DNA of 44,596 nucleotides from a bacterium. GTDB lineage: Bacteria > Desulfobacterota > JAPLJL01. Made by a program: the position numbers and the translations under genes. The stretch's first letter is position 1. Each line of letters starts with the position of its first letter. The stretch is from contig JAQTNV010000029.1 in NCBI GenBank assembly GCA_028713675.1, forward strand, positions 1-44,596, written 5' to 3'. Below the pieces are notes generated by a model, which had not been told where the DNA came from, searched no databases, and saw nothing but the letters and a program-made list of their open reading frames with translations. Of the stretch, positions 23,159 through 31,549 are shown piece by piece.

Positions 23159-25261
23159 CTAGAATTTTATCGAAATAGTTCCCGTGATTCTACGCCCGAC
23201 CTTCTCTACATATGTTAGCTGGTTTAACGAGTTTTGGGATGGATTGGGAAATTCCAGGTGCCGGTTGTCCAGGAGATTGAAGGCCGCCAGTCCCACCTCG
23301 GCCTGTTTTTTCCAGAAAGCATATCCGACCCGGAGGTTAAGGAGGAGATAGGAGTCAACTTTCCCAAGTTCGATGATCCGGGGATTAAGTAACCCGGGAT
23401 TTTCCGGGTCGTTCATGTTCGGAGGCCAGGAAGTATCCCCGACCCAATTGACCGCGAGATAGGCGGATAGTCCATTGTCAAGATTCAAGCGGAGTCCGCT
23501 GTTGGCTTTGTGCTGGGGGGTCTTCCGGCTGGTTCTTTCCCTGGTGCCCCCGGTTTCTGTCGATATGGTTTCGCGGACATGCGCGTAGGAATAGTTGGCA
23601 AATCCCCGGAGCCAGGGGGTAACCATGACCTCAAGCTCGGCTTCCCCGCCGAGCGAGGTCTGCCTGTTGGCGTTGTTAAAGATCATCGTCAAGTTGTCAA
23701 TATTGGTACTGGTTCCCCAGAGATTGGTCATCTCATTGTAAAAGAAATTGCCCTTGAATCTGAGCTTGCGGAAAAGATCGGCCTGATAGCCGCCTTCATA
23801 AGAGGTGAGCAGGCGTGGTTTCAGTTCGGTATTCCCGGCCATGTGCAAGGTGCCGATATTGAACTGAAAATCGTTGTCGTTAAACAAATAATAAACGTTA
23901 GGATTGACATAAGCCCGGCCGATCGAAAAACGGAAGGTATGATCTTTCAGGGGCGAGCTGATCACGCTGAATTTGTAAATAAGGGGGAATATTTTATCGG
24001 GACCGAATCCGAAGTATTTATGGGTAGCCGGATGATAATCATATCTCAGACCCAAAAAAGTGGTTAAAAACCGGCGATACTTGAATTGATGCTGGAGATA
24101 GGCCGACCAGATTATTTGCGCTCGATACTTGTCGATGAGATCGCTGTCCACCGCCGCGTGGCGGGATTCGCCCCCGACGATGACCGAATTGTATTCCCCG
24201 AGATTAAATGAACCCTGGGCTTCCCCGTCCAGAACCTGGTTGTCCATATTCGCGGGCCAGGAATAGCCTTCCGCCACGTCCACTAGCGGCGGAATGAGCC
24301 GTCCCTTGGAGAGGATATCCTCGTTATTACAAATGAGGTCCGCGACCAGCTGGTGCCAATAGAGTGAAAAGTTGAGCGGTCCCTTCTGAAAGCCGATGGT
24401 GGAATGGTACTGGTAAAGGCTGTTTATTTTAATCAAGCCCATGTGGTCGTAGAAAAGTTTGCCGACCCCGCCGCTGCCGCCGGCGTCGAAAGTGAGGGCC
24501 GAATCCTCACCGAGGCGGTATATTAGGGAAGCGTGGCCCTTAGGTATCCTTTTGGATATTCCGTGTCGATTTTCCTCCATGTCCCGTTCATCCCAGCCGG
24601 CCGAAGCCAGGTAACTAAAACGCCCGGCTTGCCCTCCATGCCGGAGGGAGCCGATATAGGTGTTGCCTTCGCCGGCGGTGAAGGAGGCATAATTGCCGCG
24701 GAAGTCTTCGGGGGAGAGGGTAATAATGTTGATGATAGCTTCGAAAGCGTTGGCTCCGTAGAGGGCGGAGCCGGGTCCCCGGATGATTTCGATTCTTTTT
24801 ATGTCGGTAAGGTTAATATCCAGAAATTCCCACAATACCATGCCGTTAAACTCGGTGTAGACGGATTTCCCGTTGAGCAGGGCTAAAACCCCTTCCTCGA
24901 AAGGTTTGTTCTGGCCGCGGGCGCCCACGGCGTAATCGGAGGGGGAGAATTGCATGACCTCGAGGCCGGGAACATTGCGGAGCAGATCCCCAATTGTGGT
25001 CGCGCCGGATTCCCGGATCTCGTCCTGGCTGATGATGGTTACGGGGGAGGGGGCGTCCTCGACCCGTTGCTTGAAGCGGGCGGCGGTGACCACATACTCG
25101 GGGGCCCATTCCTCCACCTCGAAGATGCCTTCCTCGTAAGTTTTGTCCTCCGCCCGGACCGGAGCCGGGGAGAGCAGCAGGAACAGGGGAATCCACATGA
25201 CCAGCCCGGTCGTGATGATCCGGGAGGCAAAATCGTAGTAATTTATGCGGCTGGTTTTCAT
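23159..25261 (-). CDS. TonB-dependent outer-membrane receptor (chemosensory operon copy)
   Basis: 700 residues with an N-terminal signal segment (...LLLSPAPVRA), a TonB-box-like EYVVTAARFKQ, the plug domain (SPVTIISQDEIRESGATTIG, VPGLEVMQ, IEIIRGPGSALYGANAF) and a long beta-barrel ending in Phe (ITGTISIKF), as outer-membrane proteins do. It resembles the receptor at 28549-30624, with matching plug wording. The gene starts 1 bp from the ABC_sub_bind gene stop. Substrate cannot be read from the sequence; siderophores, B12-like compounds or metal complexes are candidates. No extended N-terminal signalling domain is present. Confidence 0.93.
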   Translation of the reverse strand: MKTSRINYYDFASRIITTGLVMWIPLFLLLSPAPVRAEDKTYEEGIFEVEEWAPEYVVTAARFKQRVEDAPSPVTIISQDEIRESGATTIGDLLRNVPGLEVMQFSPSDYAVGARGQNKPFEEGVLALLNGKSVYTEFNGMVLWEFLDINLTDIKRIEIIRGPGSALYGANAFEAIINIITLSPEDFRGNYASFTAGEGNTYIGSLRHGGQAGRFSYLASAGWDERDMEENRHGISKRIPKGHASLIYRLGEDSALTFDAGGSGGVGKLFYDHMGLIKINSLYQYHSTIGFQKGPLNFSLYWHQLVADLICNNEDILSKGRLIPPLVDVAEGYSWPANMDNQVLDGEAQGSFNLGEYNSVIVGGESRHAAVDSDLIDKYRAQIIWSAYLQHQFKYRRFLTTFLGLRYDYHPATHKYFGFGPDKIFPLIYKFSVISSPLKDHTFRFSIGRAYVNPNVYYLFNDNDFQFNIGTLHMAGNTELKPRLLTSYEGGYQADLFRKLRFKGNFFYNEMTNLWGTSTNIDNLTMIFNNANRQTSLGGEAELEVMVTPWLRGFANYSYAHVRETISTETGGTRERTSRKTPQHKANSGLRLNLDNGLSAYLAVNWVGDTSWPPNMNDPENPGLLNPRIIELGKVDSYLLLNLRVGYAFWKKQAEVGLAAFNLLDNRHLEFPNPSQNSLNQLTYVEKVGRRITGTISIKF

Positions 25262-25262
25262 T

Positions 25263-26177
25263 TTAATAAACGTACTTGGCCTTGCGCTTGATCTGCTCGG
25301 GAATCTTGATGCCCAGGCTTTCCGCGGCGGTCAGGTTCAGCGCGATCTCCCGTTCCGGGTAAAGGGGCTTGACCTCCCGGGGGGATTTTCCTCCCAGGAT
25401 TTCCCGGGCCATTTTCCCCGCCAGGAGTCCGGAACTCCGGTAGTCAGGGGAGAGGGAAATCAGGGCGCCGCTTTTCGCCAGATTGCTGGAAAAGGTGAGC
25501 ATGGGGATCTCGTTTTCAATGGTGGCGGTCAGGATGTATTTGAAGGAATCCCGGGAAATGATGGTGGTATCGGGGATGAGCCAGAAAAGATCGATTTTCC
25601 CGATAAGTTTTTTCACCTCCCCGGATATTTCCTGCTGGGAGGTTATGGGATAGTCCAGCAGAACCAGGCCCAGCTGGGAAGCGGCTTCCCGGGCCAGATC
25701 CACCAGGTATTTGCTGCCGGCCGGGTCATAAATGGTCCCGATGATTTTGACCTTGGGCAGCATCTGCTTGATGAAATTGAATTGATCGAACGGGGGGATC
25801 TGGAGCTTGACCCCGGTGATGTTTTCCCCCGAGAGATTATATTCGTCCGGATTGACCACCATGCAGTAAACCAGCGGGATCTCCGGCGTTTCGGACCGGG
25901 CCAGGTCGGCGGCGCGGGCTCCGATGGTGACCAGGACCCGCGGGTGTTCGCTCCGGATCTGCCGGAGAATCTGCCTGCCGAGGTCGGAATCGCCTTTCAT
26001 GTTGAAAACCATCGAACCCGGGACGATGTTTTCCAGCCCGCCCAGGGCTTCGTTGTAGGCGACTTTGTCGTCACTCAGAAGCACCGTGACTTCGGCCGCG
26101 GCCAGGAGCCGGGGAGACAGTAATCCCGGAAAGAGGGAGAGAAAAAAAAGAAAGTTACGGAAACGGGCGAAGGACAT
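25263..26177 (-). CDS. ABC_sub_bind-family periplasmic binding protein (paralogue 2)
   Basis: 304 residues from ATG 26177, 4 bp after the divergent cheW stop; the upstream in-frame ATG (26261) would overlap that gene and lacks a signal peptide. The signal segment (FLFFLSLFPGLLSPRLLAAA) precedes EVTVLLSDDKVAYNEALGGL. Shared family stretches are VLVTIGARAADLARSETPEI, LVYCMVVNPDEYNL and WLIPDTTIISRDSF. Strongly resembles paralogues 1 and 3. No permease genes nearby. It lies between cheW and a TonB receptor, consistent with a sensing role for a ligand imported across the outer membrane; inference. Confidence 0.87.
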   Translation of the reverse strand: MSFARFRNFLFFLSLFPGLLSPRLLAAAEVTVLLSDDKVAYNEALGGLENIVPGSMVFNMKGDSDLGRQILRQIRSEHPRVLVTIGARAADLARSETPEIPLVYCMVVNPDEYNLSGENITGVKLQIPPFDQFNFIKQMLPKVKIIGTIYDPAGSKYLVDLAREAASQLGLVLLDYPITSQQEISGEVKKLIGKIDLFWLIPDTTIISRDSFKYILTATIENEIPMLTFSSNLAKSGALISLSPDYRSSGLLAGKMAREILGGKSPREVKPLYPEREIALNLTAAESLGIKIPEQIKRKAKYVY

Positions 26178-26181
26178 GGCG

Positions 26182-26634
26182 CTAGGATGCCGCTTCCGTG
26201 ATCCCCGGGGGGGAACCGGCGATGGTTTTCTCCAGGTCCAGCAACAGGACCACCTGCGCATTGACCAGGGCGAAACCGATCAGGCCGGGGTTGAGAATCG
26301 CTTCCTGGAGAATGGGGGGAGGGGAGAAAATCTGCTCGGCCGGCACTTTAAAAATCCCGCTTATTTTCGAGACCGGGAAAGCGTAGATTTTCCGGTTCCG
26401 TTTCAGGAGAATCATCCTGGTCTCGGGCAGCAGCGGAAGGGGCCGGGAAAAAAGCGATTGGCTGAGATCGGAAATCTGGAGATCGGCTTGATCCTGGATT
26501 TCCTGATAAAGGGCAAAACTGGACGCCTGGCCCAAGTCGCAGCCGAAAACCATTTCCCCGAGCTGGAAGTTAATGATCTCGACCTCCGGGGCGGTCTGGG
26601 AATCTCTTGGCGCGGGTGATTGAGGGGCGACCAT
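26182..26634 (-). CDS. Divergent CheW-like scaffold protein
   Basis: 150 residues. The CheW fold is suggested by VEIINFQLGEMVFGCDL at the start and by RMILLKRNRKIYAFPVSKIS and LIGFALVNAQVVLLLDLEKT later, but the usual NLRG segment and glycine pattern are poorly kept. A Pro-rich N-terminal tail is present. It lies 27 bp downstream of a canonical CheW. In Frz-type systems a second CheW-like protein (FrzB) is also divergent; that parallel is inference. Confidence 0.75.
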   Translation of the reverse strand: MVAPQSPAPRDSQTAPEVEIINFQLGEMVFGCDLGQASSFALYQEIQDQADLQISDLSQSLFSRPLPLLPETRMILLKRNRKIYAFPVSKISGIFKVPAEQIFSPPPILQEAILNPGLIGFALVNAQVVLLLDLEKTIAGSPPGITEAAS

Positions 26635-26661
26635 GGATCAGGTTTTACCGGCCGGAACGCT

Positions 26662-27195
26662 TCAGGAGGTTTTGCGGCGTTGAATGCGGGCGCCTTCGAT
26701 GACCTTGTCGAGGTTCAAAAGGATGATCAGCCGGTTGTTCAGCAGAACCTCGCCCAGCAGGTAATCCGACTTGATCTTTTCCAGCACCGTGAGCGGTGCC
26801 TGGATTTTATCCACCGGGATCTGGGTGAGCTCGTAAACCTGGTCGGCCTTGATGCCGGCGGAAATATCCTGGCTTTGTACGATCAGGATGCGGGACTGCG
26901 GGGAAGCCTGGGACCCGGGCAGTCCGAGGAGAATTTTTAAATCGATAATCGGCAGGATCTGCCCGCGGAAGTAAATTGCTCCCAATACCCAGGCGGGGGT
27001 GCAGGGAACGGGGTTGATGGTCTGGTTGGGGATGATTTCGTTTACCTGGAATGCTTCGACCCCGTAATTTTCCTCGCCGAGGAGAAAACAGAGAAATTCC
27101 CGGCTGGCGACCGGATCGGCCTGGATTTCCCGGATGGGTCCGGCCGAATCGGAATCCAGGATTTTTTCCAGTTTGGTTCTTTCGGTTGCTTCCAT
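26662..27195 (-). CDS. cheW: CheW-like chemotaxis coupling protein
   Basis: 177 residues. The CheW domain shows FLCFLLGEENYGVEAFQVNE at about residue 32, PNQTINPVPCTPAWVLGAIY then FRGQILPIIDLKILLG (the conserved receptor/CheA contact), and ILIVQSQDISAGIKADQVYE. It couples the MCP to CheA. First gene of the minus-strand operon, with CCCTCCT (AGGAGGG on the coding strand) 10 bp from the start codon. Confidence 0.94.
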   Translation of the reverse strand: MEATERTKLEKILDSDSAGPIREIQADPVASREFLCFLLGEENYGVEAFQVNEIIPNQTINPVPCTPAWVLGAIYFRGQILPIIDLKILLGLPGSQASPQSRILIVQSQDISAGIKADQVYELTQIPVDKIQAPLTVLEKIKSDYLLGEVLLNNRLIILLNLDKVIEGARIQRRKTS

Positions 27196-27227
27196 GGGAA
27201 AGAAACCCTCCTATAGTTAACATAACA

Positions 27228-27257
27228 TAATTACCAGTAAAAACGCTCGATCGTCAA
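27228..27257 (-). promoter_or_regulatory. Likely promoter of the minus-strand chemosensory operon
   Basis: On the minus strand: TTGACG (27257-27252), 18-bp spacer, TAATTA (27233-27228), about 32 bp before cheW. The -10 is imperfect. Confidence 0.5.
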
Positions 27258-27340
27258 TAGAGCCTTCCTCCTGATTTATTATTAATAAAAAAAACGCCAG
27301 ACCCGGAGGCCAACCGCTTTTTCGGGGTTTCCCGGCAATC

Positions 27341-27369
27341 TTGACAAACGGTTGGGGGAATTTTAAATT
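27341..27369 (+). promoter_or_regulatory. Likely sigma70-type promoter for the divergent binding protein and TonB receptor genes
   Basis: TTGACA (27341-27346), exactly 17 bp, TAAATT (27364-27369). It leaves a 5' leader of about 180 bases before 27555. The 27196-27554 gap holds this, the opposing promoter, and a short TACATAGGGGACAGATTT motif (27389-27406). Confidence 0.65.
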
Positions 27370-27554
27370 TTTCCGGCATCTGGAGGGGTACATAGGGGAC
27401 AGATTTGGGGTTTACTCCGGAGCTGGAATTTGATTTTCGGTTCCCGGACGGTAATTTTCAACCAAGAGGTCGTCCCCGGCCGGTTGATTCCTGACCGGCG
27501 CGAGCCGGATCGGACCGGTCGGGAAGACATGGGAAAATTAGGGCGGAGAAGTTT

Positions 27555-28502
27555 ATGAAGATTCAGATGATGGTCAAAAGTATGGAAAAACGCATTTTTA
27601 CCCGAGGCTGCATTTTTTCTTTTTTTATTCTACTCACCTTGATTTTTCCGTTTCAGGCGGTTTCCGCTGAGGTGGCGGTTTTTTTGAGCGGTGATATGGA
27701 GGCTTATCAGTCTGCCCTGGCAGGGGTGCGCAAGTCGGTTCAGGGCGCGGATCTGACCGAATTCAACATGAAAGACAATTTGGAGACCGGGAAAAATCTT
27801 GTTATAACAATTCGAGATAAGAAACCGAAAGCGATCCTGGCCCTGGGGGCCCGGGCCGCCAAGCTGGCCCGGGAGGAAATTACCGATATCCCGGTGATTT
27901 ACTGCCTGGTTTTCAACCCTTTCGAACTGGGGCTTGAGGCGGCCAATATTTCCGGGGTGGCCATGATTGCTTCGCCCGATTCCCAGTTTGAAAACTTCAA
28001 GGCGGTTCTTCCCTCCCTGAAACGGCTGGGGGTCCTTTACGACCCGGGGAAAAGTTCCCGGTGGGTGGAAGGCGCGAAAAAGGCCGCTCCCCGTTACGGG
28101 ATTGAGCTGGTGGAACGCCGGATCAACTCGGCGGAAGGGGTTTCCCAGGCCTTAAAGGAAATCATCTCCACCATCGATGCGCTTTGGCTGCTCCCGGATA
28201 CCACCGTGGTCAGCAAGGAGATCTTTTCCTATCTGCTCAACGTCACGCTGGACAAGCAGTTGCCGATTTTCGCTTTTTCCGAAGGCCTGGTGAAATCGGG
28301 GGCGCTTCTGGCGCTTTCACCCGATTACCGGGAGACCGGGGCCAAGGCGGGCGAATTGATCAATGCCATCCTGAACGGGAATTCGGATCATTCTTCCCTG
28401 GTCTACCCCGCGGGAAAATTATATATTAATTCCAAAACCGCCGAAGCCGTCGGGATAAAAATTCCCGGTGCGGTGAAACAGAAGGCCCAAGCGATTTATT
28501 GA
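27555..28502 (+). CDS. ABC_sub_bind-family periplasmic binding protein (paralogue 3)
   Basis: 315 residues, signal segment ending FPFQAVSA, then EVAVFLSGDMEAYQSALAGV and the family stretches ILALGARAAKLAREEITDI, VIYCLVFNPFELGL, LWLLPDTTVVSKEIF and FAFSEGLVKSGALLAL. The last is shared almost exactly with paralogue 1, so these two appear closest. GGAGAAG precedes the ATG. Transcribed divergently from the chemosensory operon and followed by a TonB receptor, mirroring the binding protein-receptor pair at 23159-26177. Ligand unknown. Confidence 0.88.
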   Translation: MKIQMMVKSMEKRIFTRGCIFSFFILLTLIFPFQAVSAEVAVFLSGDMEAYQSALAGVRKSVQGADLTEFNMKDNLETGKNLVITIRDKKPKAILALGARAAKLAREEITDIPVIYCLVFNPFELGLEAANISGVAMIASPDSQFENFKAVLPSLKRLGVLYDPGKSSRWVEGAKKAAPRYGIELVERRINSAEGVSQALKEIISTIDALWLLPDTTVVSKEIFSYLLNVTLDKQLPIFAFSEGLVKSGALLALSPDYRETGAKAGELINAILNGNSDHSSLVYPAGKLYINSKTAEAVGIKIPGAVKQKAQAIY

Positions 28503-28548
28503 ATTCCCTTGATTTTGAGTACGGACGATCAACTTTCAAGGAGTCGTA

Positions 28549-30624
28549 ATGGATAAAAAAAGTTCAGGGAAGATATTTTCATCCGCGGTTTTAATCCTGT
28601 CGGGAATTTTATTTTTTTCCCGGCCGGAACCGGTTCGGGCCCAGTTCGAGGAAGAGGAATTCTTCAAGGTGGATGAGTGGGTGGAGACCGCTTCAAAACG
28701 CCTGCAACGGGTTGAAGAGGCCCCCGCGGCGGTGACTTTAATCAGCGAGGATGAAATCCGGCAGTCGGGAGCCACCAACCTGGGTGATCTGTTGCGGAGG
28801 GTCCCGGGTTTGGAAGTAATGGCTCTGACCACCTCGGATATCGAAATCGGCGCCCGGGGGATGAACAAACCCCTGGAAAACGGGATCCTGGTCCTGGTCG
28901 ACGGCCGTTCCATTTACCAGGATTTTTTCGGTCTCGTGCTTTGGAATTTTATGGACTTTCCCCTGGAACAGATCGAAAAAATCGAGGTAGTGAGGGGCCC
29001 CGGATCGGTTCTCTACGGGGCCAACGCCATGCATGCGGTGATCAATATTTTTACCAAGACCCCGGGGGATTCACCCGGGGCCATGCTTTCCCTGACGGCC
29101 GGCCCCCGGAACCTGATCGGGACCGTGATGGAGTCGGGGACACAAGGGAAGGTCAGCCATTTATTGTCGGCGGGCTGGGCCCAGGCCGCGAGCTATGAAA
29201 ATACAAATAATATCAGGATGCAGTATCCCCGGAGCCGGGTCTCACTTCTTTACGATCTGGGAAAACAGAGCAATGTCCGTCTGGATGTCGGGATAGCGGG
29301 GGGAAATGATGACACCTTTTATGACGCCATCGGCTGGGTAAAGTCCTCCACGGTGTCTCAGAATGTCATGGTCCAATATAACCGCCCGAATTTCTATTTC
29401 CGGACCTTCTGGAACTCAATCGACGGGAGCCGGGTAACTGTCCCGAACCCCTTGTTTTCTCAAATGTCTCTTTTAAAAATGATGAATATCGGGTTGGATC
29501 CCGGCTGGCAGTTGGATATGGCATTGGTAAATAATGTCCTGGATTTTGAAAGCCAAAAAATCCTGGAATTGGGAAAGAATAATTTCTTAACCTTGGGCGG
29601 CAACTACCGATATAACGCGGTTAAATGCAAGATCCTGCCGAAATACGAAACCCTGAATCTTTTCGGCGCTTATCTCCAGGATGAATTCCACTTCCGGAAT
29701 CTGATCAGTTCCTTTCTGGGGGTGCGCTACGACAACAATCCGATTTCCGGGTCCAACTTCAGTCTTAATAATTTCAGCCCGCGGGGCAGCCTGCTTTTCA
29801 CTCCTTTGGCCGGTCACTCATTCCGGGTTTCCGCCGGAAGATCATTTCGAAGGCCCACCTTTATCGAGTCTTACAGCGATATCGAGCTTCCTTTTAACGT
29901 TGATTCGTCCAGCTTTGGCTCGGCGCATTTCACCGGAAATCCCGATTTGCAGTCGGAGGAACTTACCTCTTATGAAGTGGGTTATCTCTTGAATCTCTTT
30001 CGGGGCATGCTCAAGGGCAGTTTTAATTTCTTTTATAATCAATATTCCAATCTGGTGGGTGTCGCTTATCCGGAAGGCATCCTGAAATTCAAGGCTGATT
30101 TTGAAAACCAATATGACGAGGATGCCCGGGGGATCGAGGCCGAGGCCAGAATCAGCCCCTATTCCTGGCTTTCCACTTTTGTAAATTACTCCTACACGGA
30201 TGTGTATTTTACCGAGGTAATGGCGGCGGGGAAAAAGGAAAAGGTGACCCAGGCTTTCATCGATTCGCTGGGATATCCATTCGCGAAAACCGATCGTCGG
30301 ACTCCGCAGAACAAAATCAACGCGGGGATAACAATTAACTTGAAGAACGGAATCTCCTCGACGGCGATGATTCATTATGTCGGCAGAACATTCTGGTGGC
30401 CCAATCTGTATCGGGATCCTAATCCCCAAATTGAATTTTTCCAATTGGGACCGGTGCCGGCTTACACCCTGTTGAACCTGCGGGTGGGATACCGGTTTCT
30501 TCATGACCGGGCGGAGGCCGCGGTCAGCGTGGAAAACCTCTTGAACGATGAGCATAAGGAATTCCCCGTGTACGGGGAAACCATCGGGACCCAGATCAAC
30601 GGCAGTGTCCGGATATCTTTTTGA
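28549..30624 (+). CDS. TonB-dependent outer-membrane receptor (divergent copy)
   Basis: 691 residues with a signal segment (SGILFFSRPEPVRA), plug domain (AAVTLISEDEIRQSGATNLG, VPGLEVMALTTSDIEIGARG, IEVVRGPGSVLYGANAMHAV) and a barrel ending in Phe (INGSVRISF). AAGGAG lies before ATG 28549. The plug is clearly paralogous to that of 23159-25261. It is upstream of the cobalamin riboswitch and so is not controlled by it. Substrate unknown. Confidence 0.93.
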   Translation: MDKKSSGKIFSSAVLILSGILFFSRPEPVRAQFEEEEFFKVDEWVETASKRLQRVEEAPAAVTLISEDEIRQSGATNLGDLLRRVPGLEVMALTTSDIEIGARGMNKPLENGILVLVDGRSIYQDFFGLVLWNFMDFPLEQIEKIEVVRGPGSVLYGANAMHAVINIFTKTPGDSPGAMLSLTAGPRNLIGTVMESGTQGKVSHLLSAGWAQAASYENTNNIRMQYPRSRVSLLYDLGKQSNVRLDVGIAGGNDDTFYDAIGWVKSSTVSQNVMVQYNRPNFYFRTFWNSIDGSRVTVPNPLFSQMSLLKMMNIGLDPGWQLDMALVNNVLDFESQKILELGKNNFLTLGGNYRYNAVKCKILPKYETLNLFGAYLQDEFHFRNLISSFLGVRYDNNPISGSNFSLNNFSPRGSLLFTPLAGHSFRVSAGRSFRRPTFIESYSDIELPFNVDSSSFGSAHFTGNPDLQSEELTSYEVGYLLNLFRGMLKGSFNFFYNQYSNLVGVAYPEGILKFKADFENQYDEDARGIEAEARISPYSWLSTFVNYSYTDVYFTEVMAAGKKEKVTQAFIDSLGYPFAKTDRRTPQNKINAGITINLKNGISSTAMIHYVGRTFWWPNLYRDPNPQIEFFQLGPVPAYTLLNLRVGYRFLHDRAEAAVSVENLLNDEHKEFPVYGETIGTQINGSVRISF

Positions 30625-30643
30625 TCGTTTTTTAGGAATATAG

Positions 30644-30672
30644 TTGACATTCTGACTGCCCGGTTTTATCTT
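30644..30672 (+). promoter_or_regulatory. Likely sigma70-type promoter of the cobalamin riboswitch transcript
   Basis: TTGACA (30644-30649), 17-bp spacer, TATCTT (30667-30672). The riboswitch P1 stem begins about 20 bp downstream. Confidence 0.75.
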
Positions 30673-30692
30673 AAGGGACGGTTTAGACATAT

Positions 30693-30881
30693 CGTTCGGG
30701 TTTCGTAGGATTGATAGGGAAGGCCGTGAAAATCGGCCGCGGTCCCGCCACTGTGATTGGGCGTAAGTTCGGAACCTGGTTATTCCGGGTTCAGCCCCCC
30801 GAGCCACTGTTTGCCTGGAGGCGAATGGGAAGGCCGAGGGGATTTTAAAATTGCCCATAAGTCAGGAAACCTGCCCGAACG
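30693..30881 (+). promoter_or_regulatory. Cobalamin (AdoCbl) riboswitch
   Basis: P1 is closed by CGTTCGGG (30693-30700) with CCCGAACG (30874-30881). Core elements are GGTCCCGCCACTGTGA (30741-30756), GAGCCACTG plus TGGGAAGGC further on, and the B12 box GTCAGGAAACCTGCC (30861-30875). It lies upstream of cobU-cobT-cobS. Downstream, GGGTAA (30918-30923) can pair with TTACCC (30931-30936), which competes with the terminator. GGGCAGG (30912-30918) can pair with CCTGCCC in the B12 box. Cobalamin binding is expected to favour termination. Confidence 0.95.
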
Positions 30882-30932
30882 GCTGAGGCCTTTTAGCTCT
30901 CCGCGTGAAGGGGGCAGGGGTAAGGGAATTTT

Positions 30933-30968
30933 ACCCGGTACTTCATAAGGAGTCCCGGGTTTTTTATT
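30933..30968 (+). terminator. Riboswitch-controlled intrinsic terminator
   Basis: ACCCGG (30933-30938) pairs with CCGGGT (30955-30960), with ACT/AGT pairing inside, followed by a T-rich tail TTTTTATT. It lies 54 bp before cobU. Confidence 0.85.
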
Positions 30969-31021
30969 ATATAAAACAATTAGTTAGCCAACAATAGCTC
31001 AACCAACTTTTAAAGTTAATT

Positions 31022-31549
31022 ATGGGACGCTGGACATTAATAATCGGGGGGGCAAGAAGCGGTAAAAGCAGTCACGCGCTCAAGCTGGCCCGGGTGTATA
31101 AACCGGCCAGGTTTTACATCGCTACGGCCGGGGCAGGCGATGAAGAAATGAGGTCGCGGATCCTCAACCATCAGAAAGAGAGGGGGTCGGATTTCCGGAC
31201 GATTGAAGAACAGTATGAGCTGAAGAAGGTTTTCCGGGGGTTGCCGGGGGAAAGCCGGGTGGTGGTGGTGGACTGCCTCACCCTGCGGGTTACTAACCTG
31301 CTCATCGCGGAGCCAAGCGAGGAGAACATCAGGAAGGTAATCGAAGAACTGCCGGAAATGAAAGAAAGGGTCAAGGCCCCGGTGATCTGGGTTTCGAACG
31401 AGGTGGGACAGGGGATAGTGCCCAATGATCCGCTCTCCCGCCGCTACCAGGACCTGCTGGGGTGTGCCAACCAGAGGTTTGCCGGGGTGTCCGACCGGGT
31501 GATCCACATGGTGGCGGGGATACCGATCTCAATTAAAAGCAAAAAGTAA
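31022..31549 (+). CDS. cobU: Adenosylcobinamide kinase / adenosylcobinamide-phosphate guanylyltransferase
   Basis: 175 residues, usual for CobU/CobP. It phosphorylates adenosylcobinamide and then attaches GMP to give AdoCbi-GDP, in the cytoplasm. The P-loop GGARSGKSSHALKLA starts at residue 9; VVVDCLTLRVTNLL and WVSNEVGQGIVPNDPLSRRY are family signatures. First gene after the cobalamin riboswitch and terminator, so repression by cobalamin is expected. The final residues and stop overlap a GTAAGCA/GTAGGCA heptamer array. No strong Shine-Dalgarno is seen before ATG 31022. Confidence 0.96.
   Translation: MGRWTLIIGGARSGKSSHALKLARVYKPARFYIATAGAGDEEMRSRILNHQKERGSDFRTIEEQYELKKVFRGLPGESRVVVVDCLTLRVTNLLIAEPSEENIRKVIEELPEMKERVKAPVIWVSNEVGQGIVPNDPLSRRYQDLLGCANQRFAGVSDRVIHMVAGIPISIKSKK

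Noticed and set aside
19751-23178. Long plus-strand open frames opposite cheA and the MCP gene (about 510 and 630 codons)
   Set aside because: They are antisense frames opened by GC-rich codon bias. The products are low-complexity (Gly/Asp/His/Arg-rich) without domains, while the minus-strand frames encode intact CheA and MCP.
27555-30624. Cobalamin riboswitch control of the TonB receptor at 28549
   Set aside because: The riboswitch lies downstream of this gene on the same strand, so it can only act on cobU and later genes.
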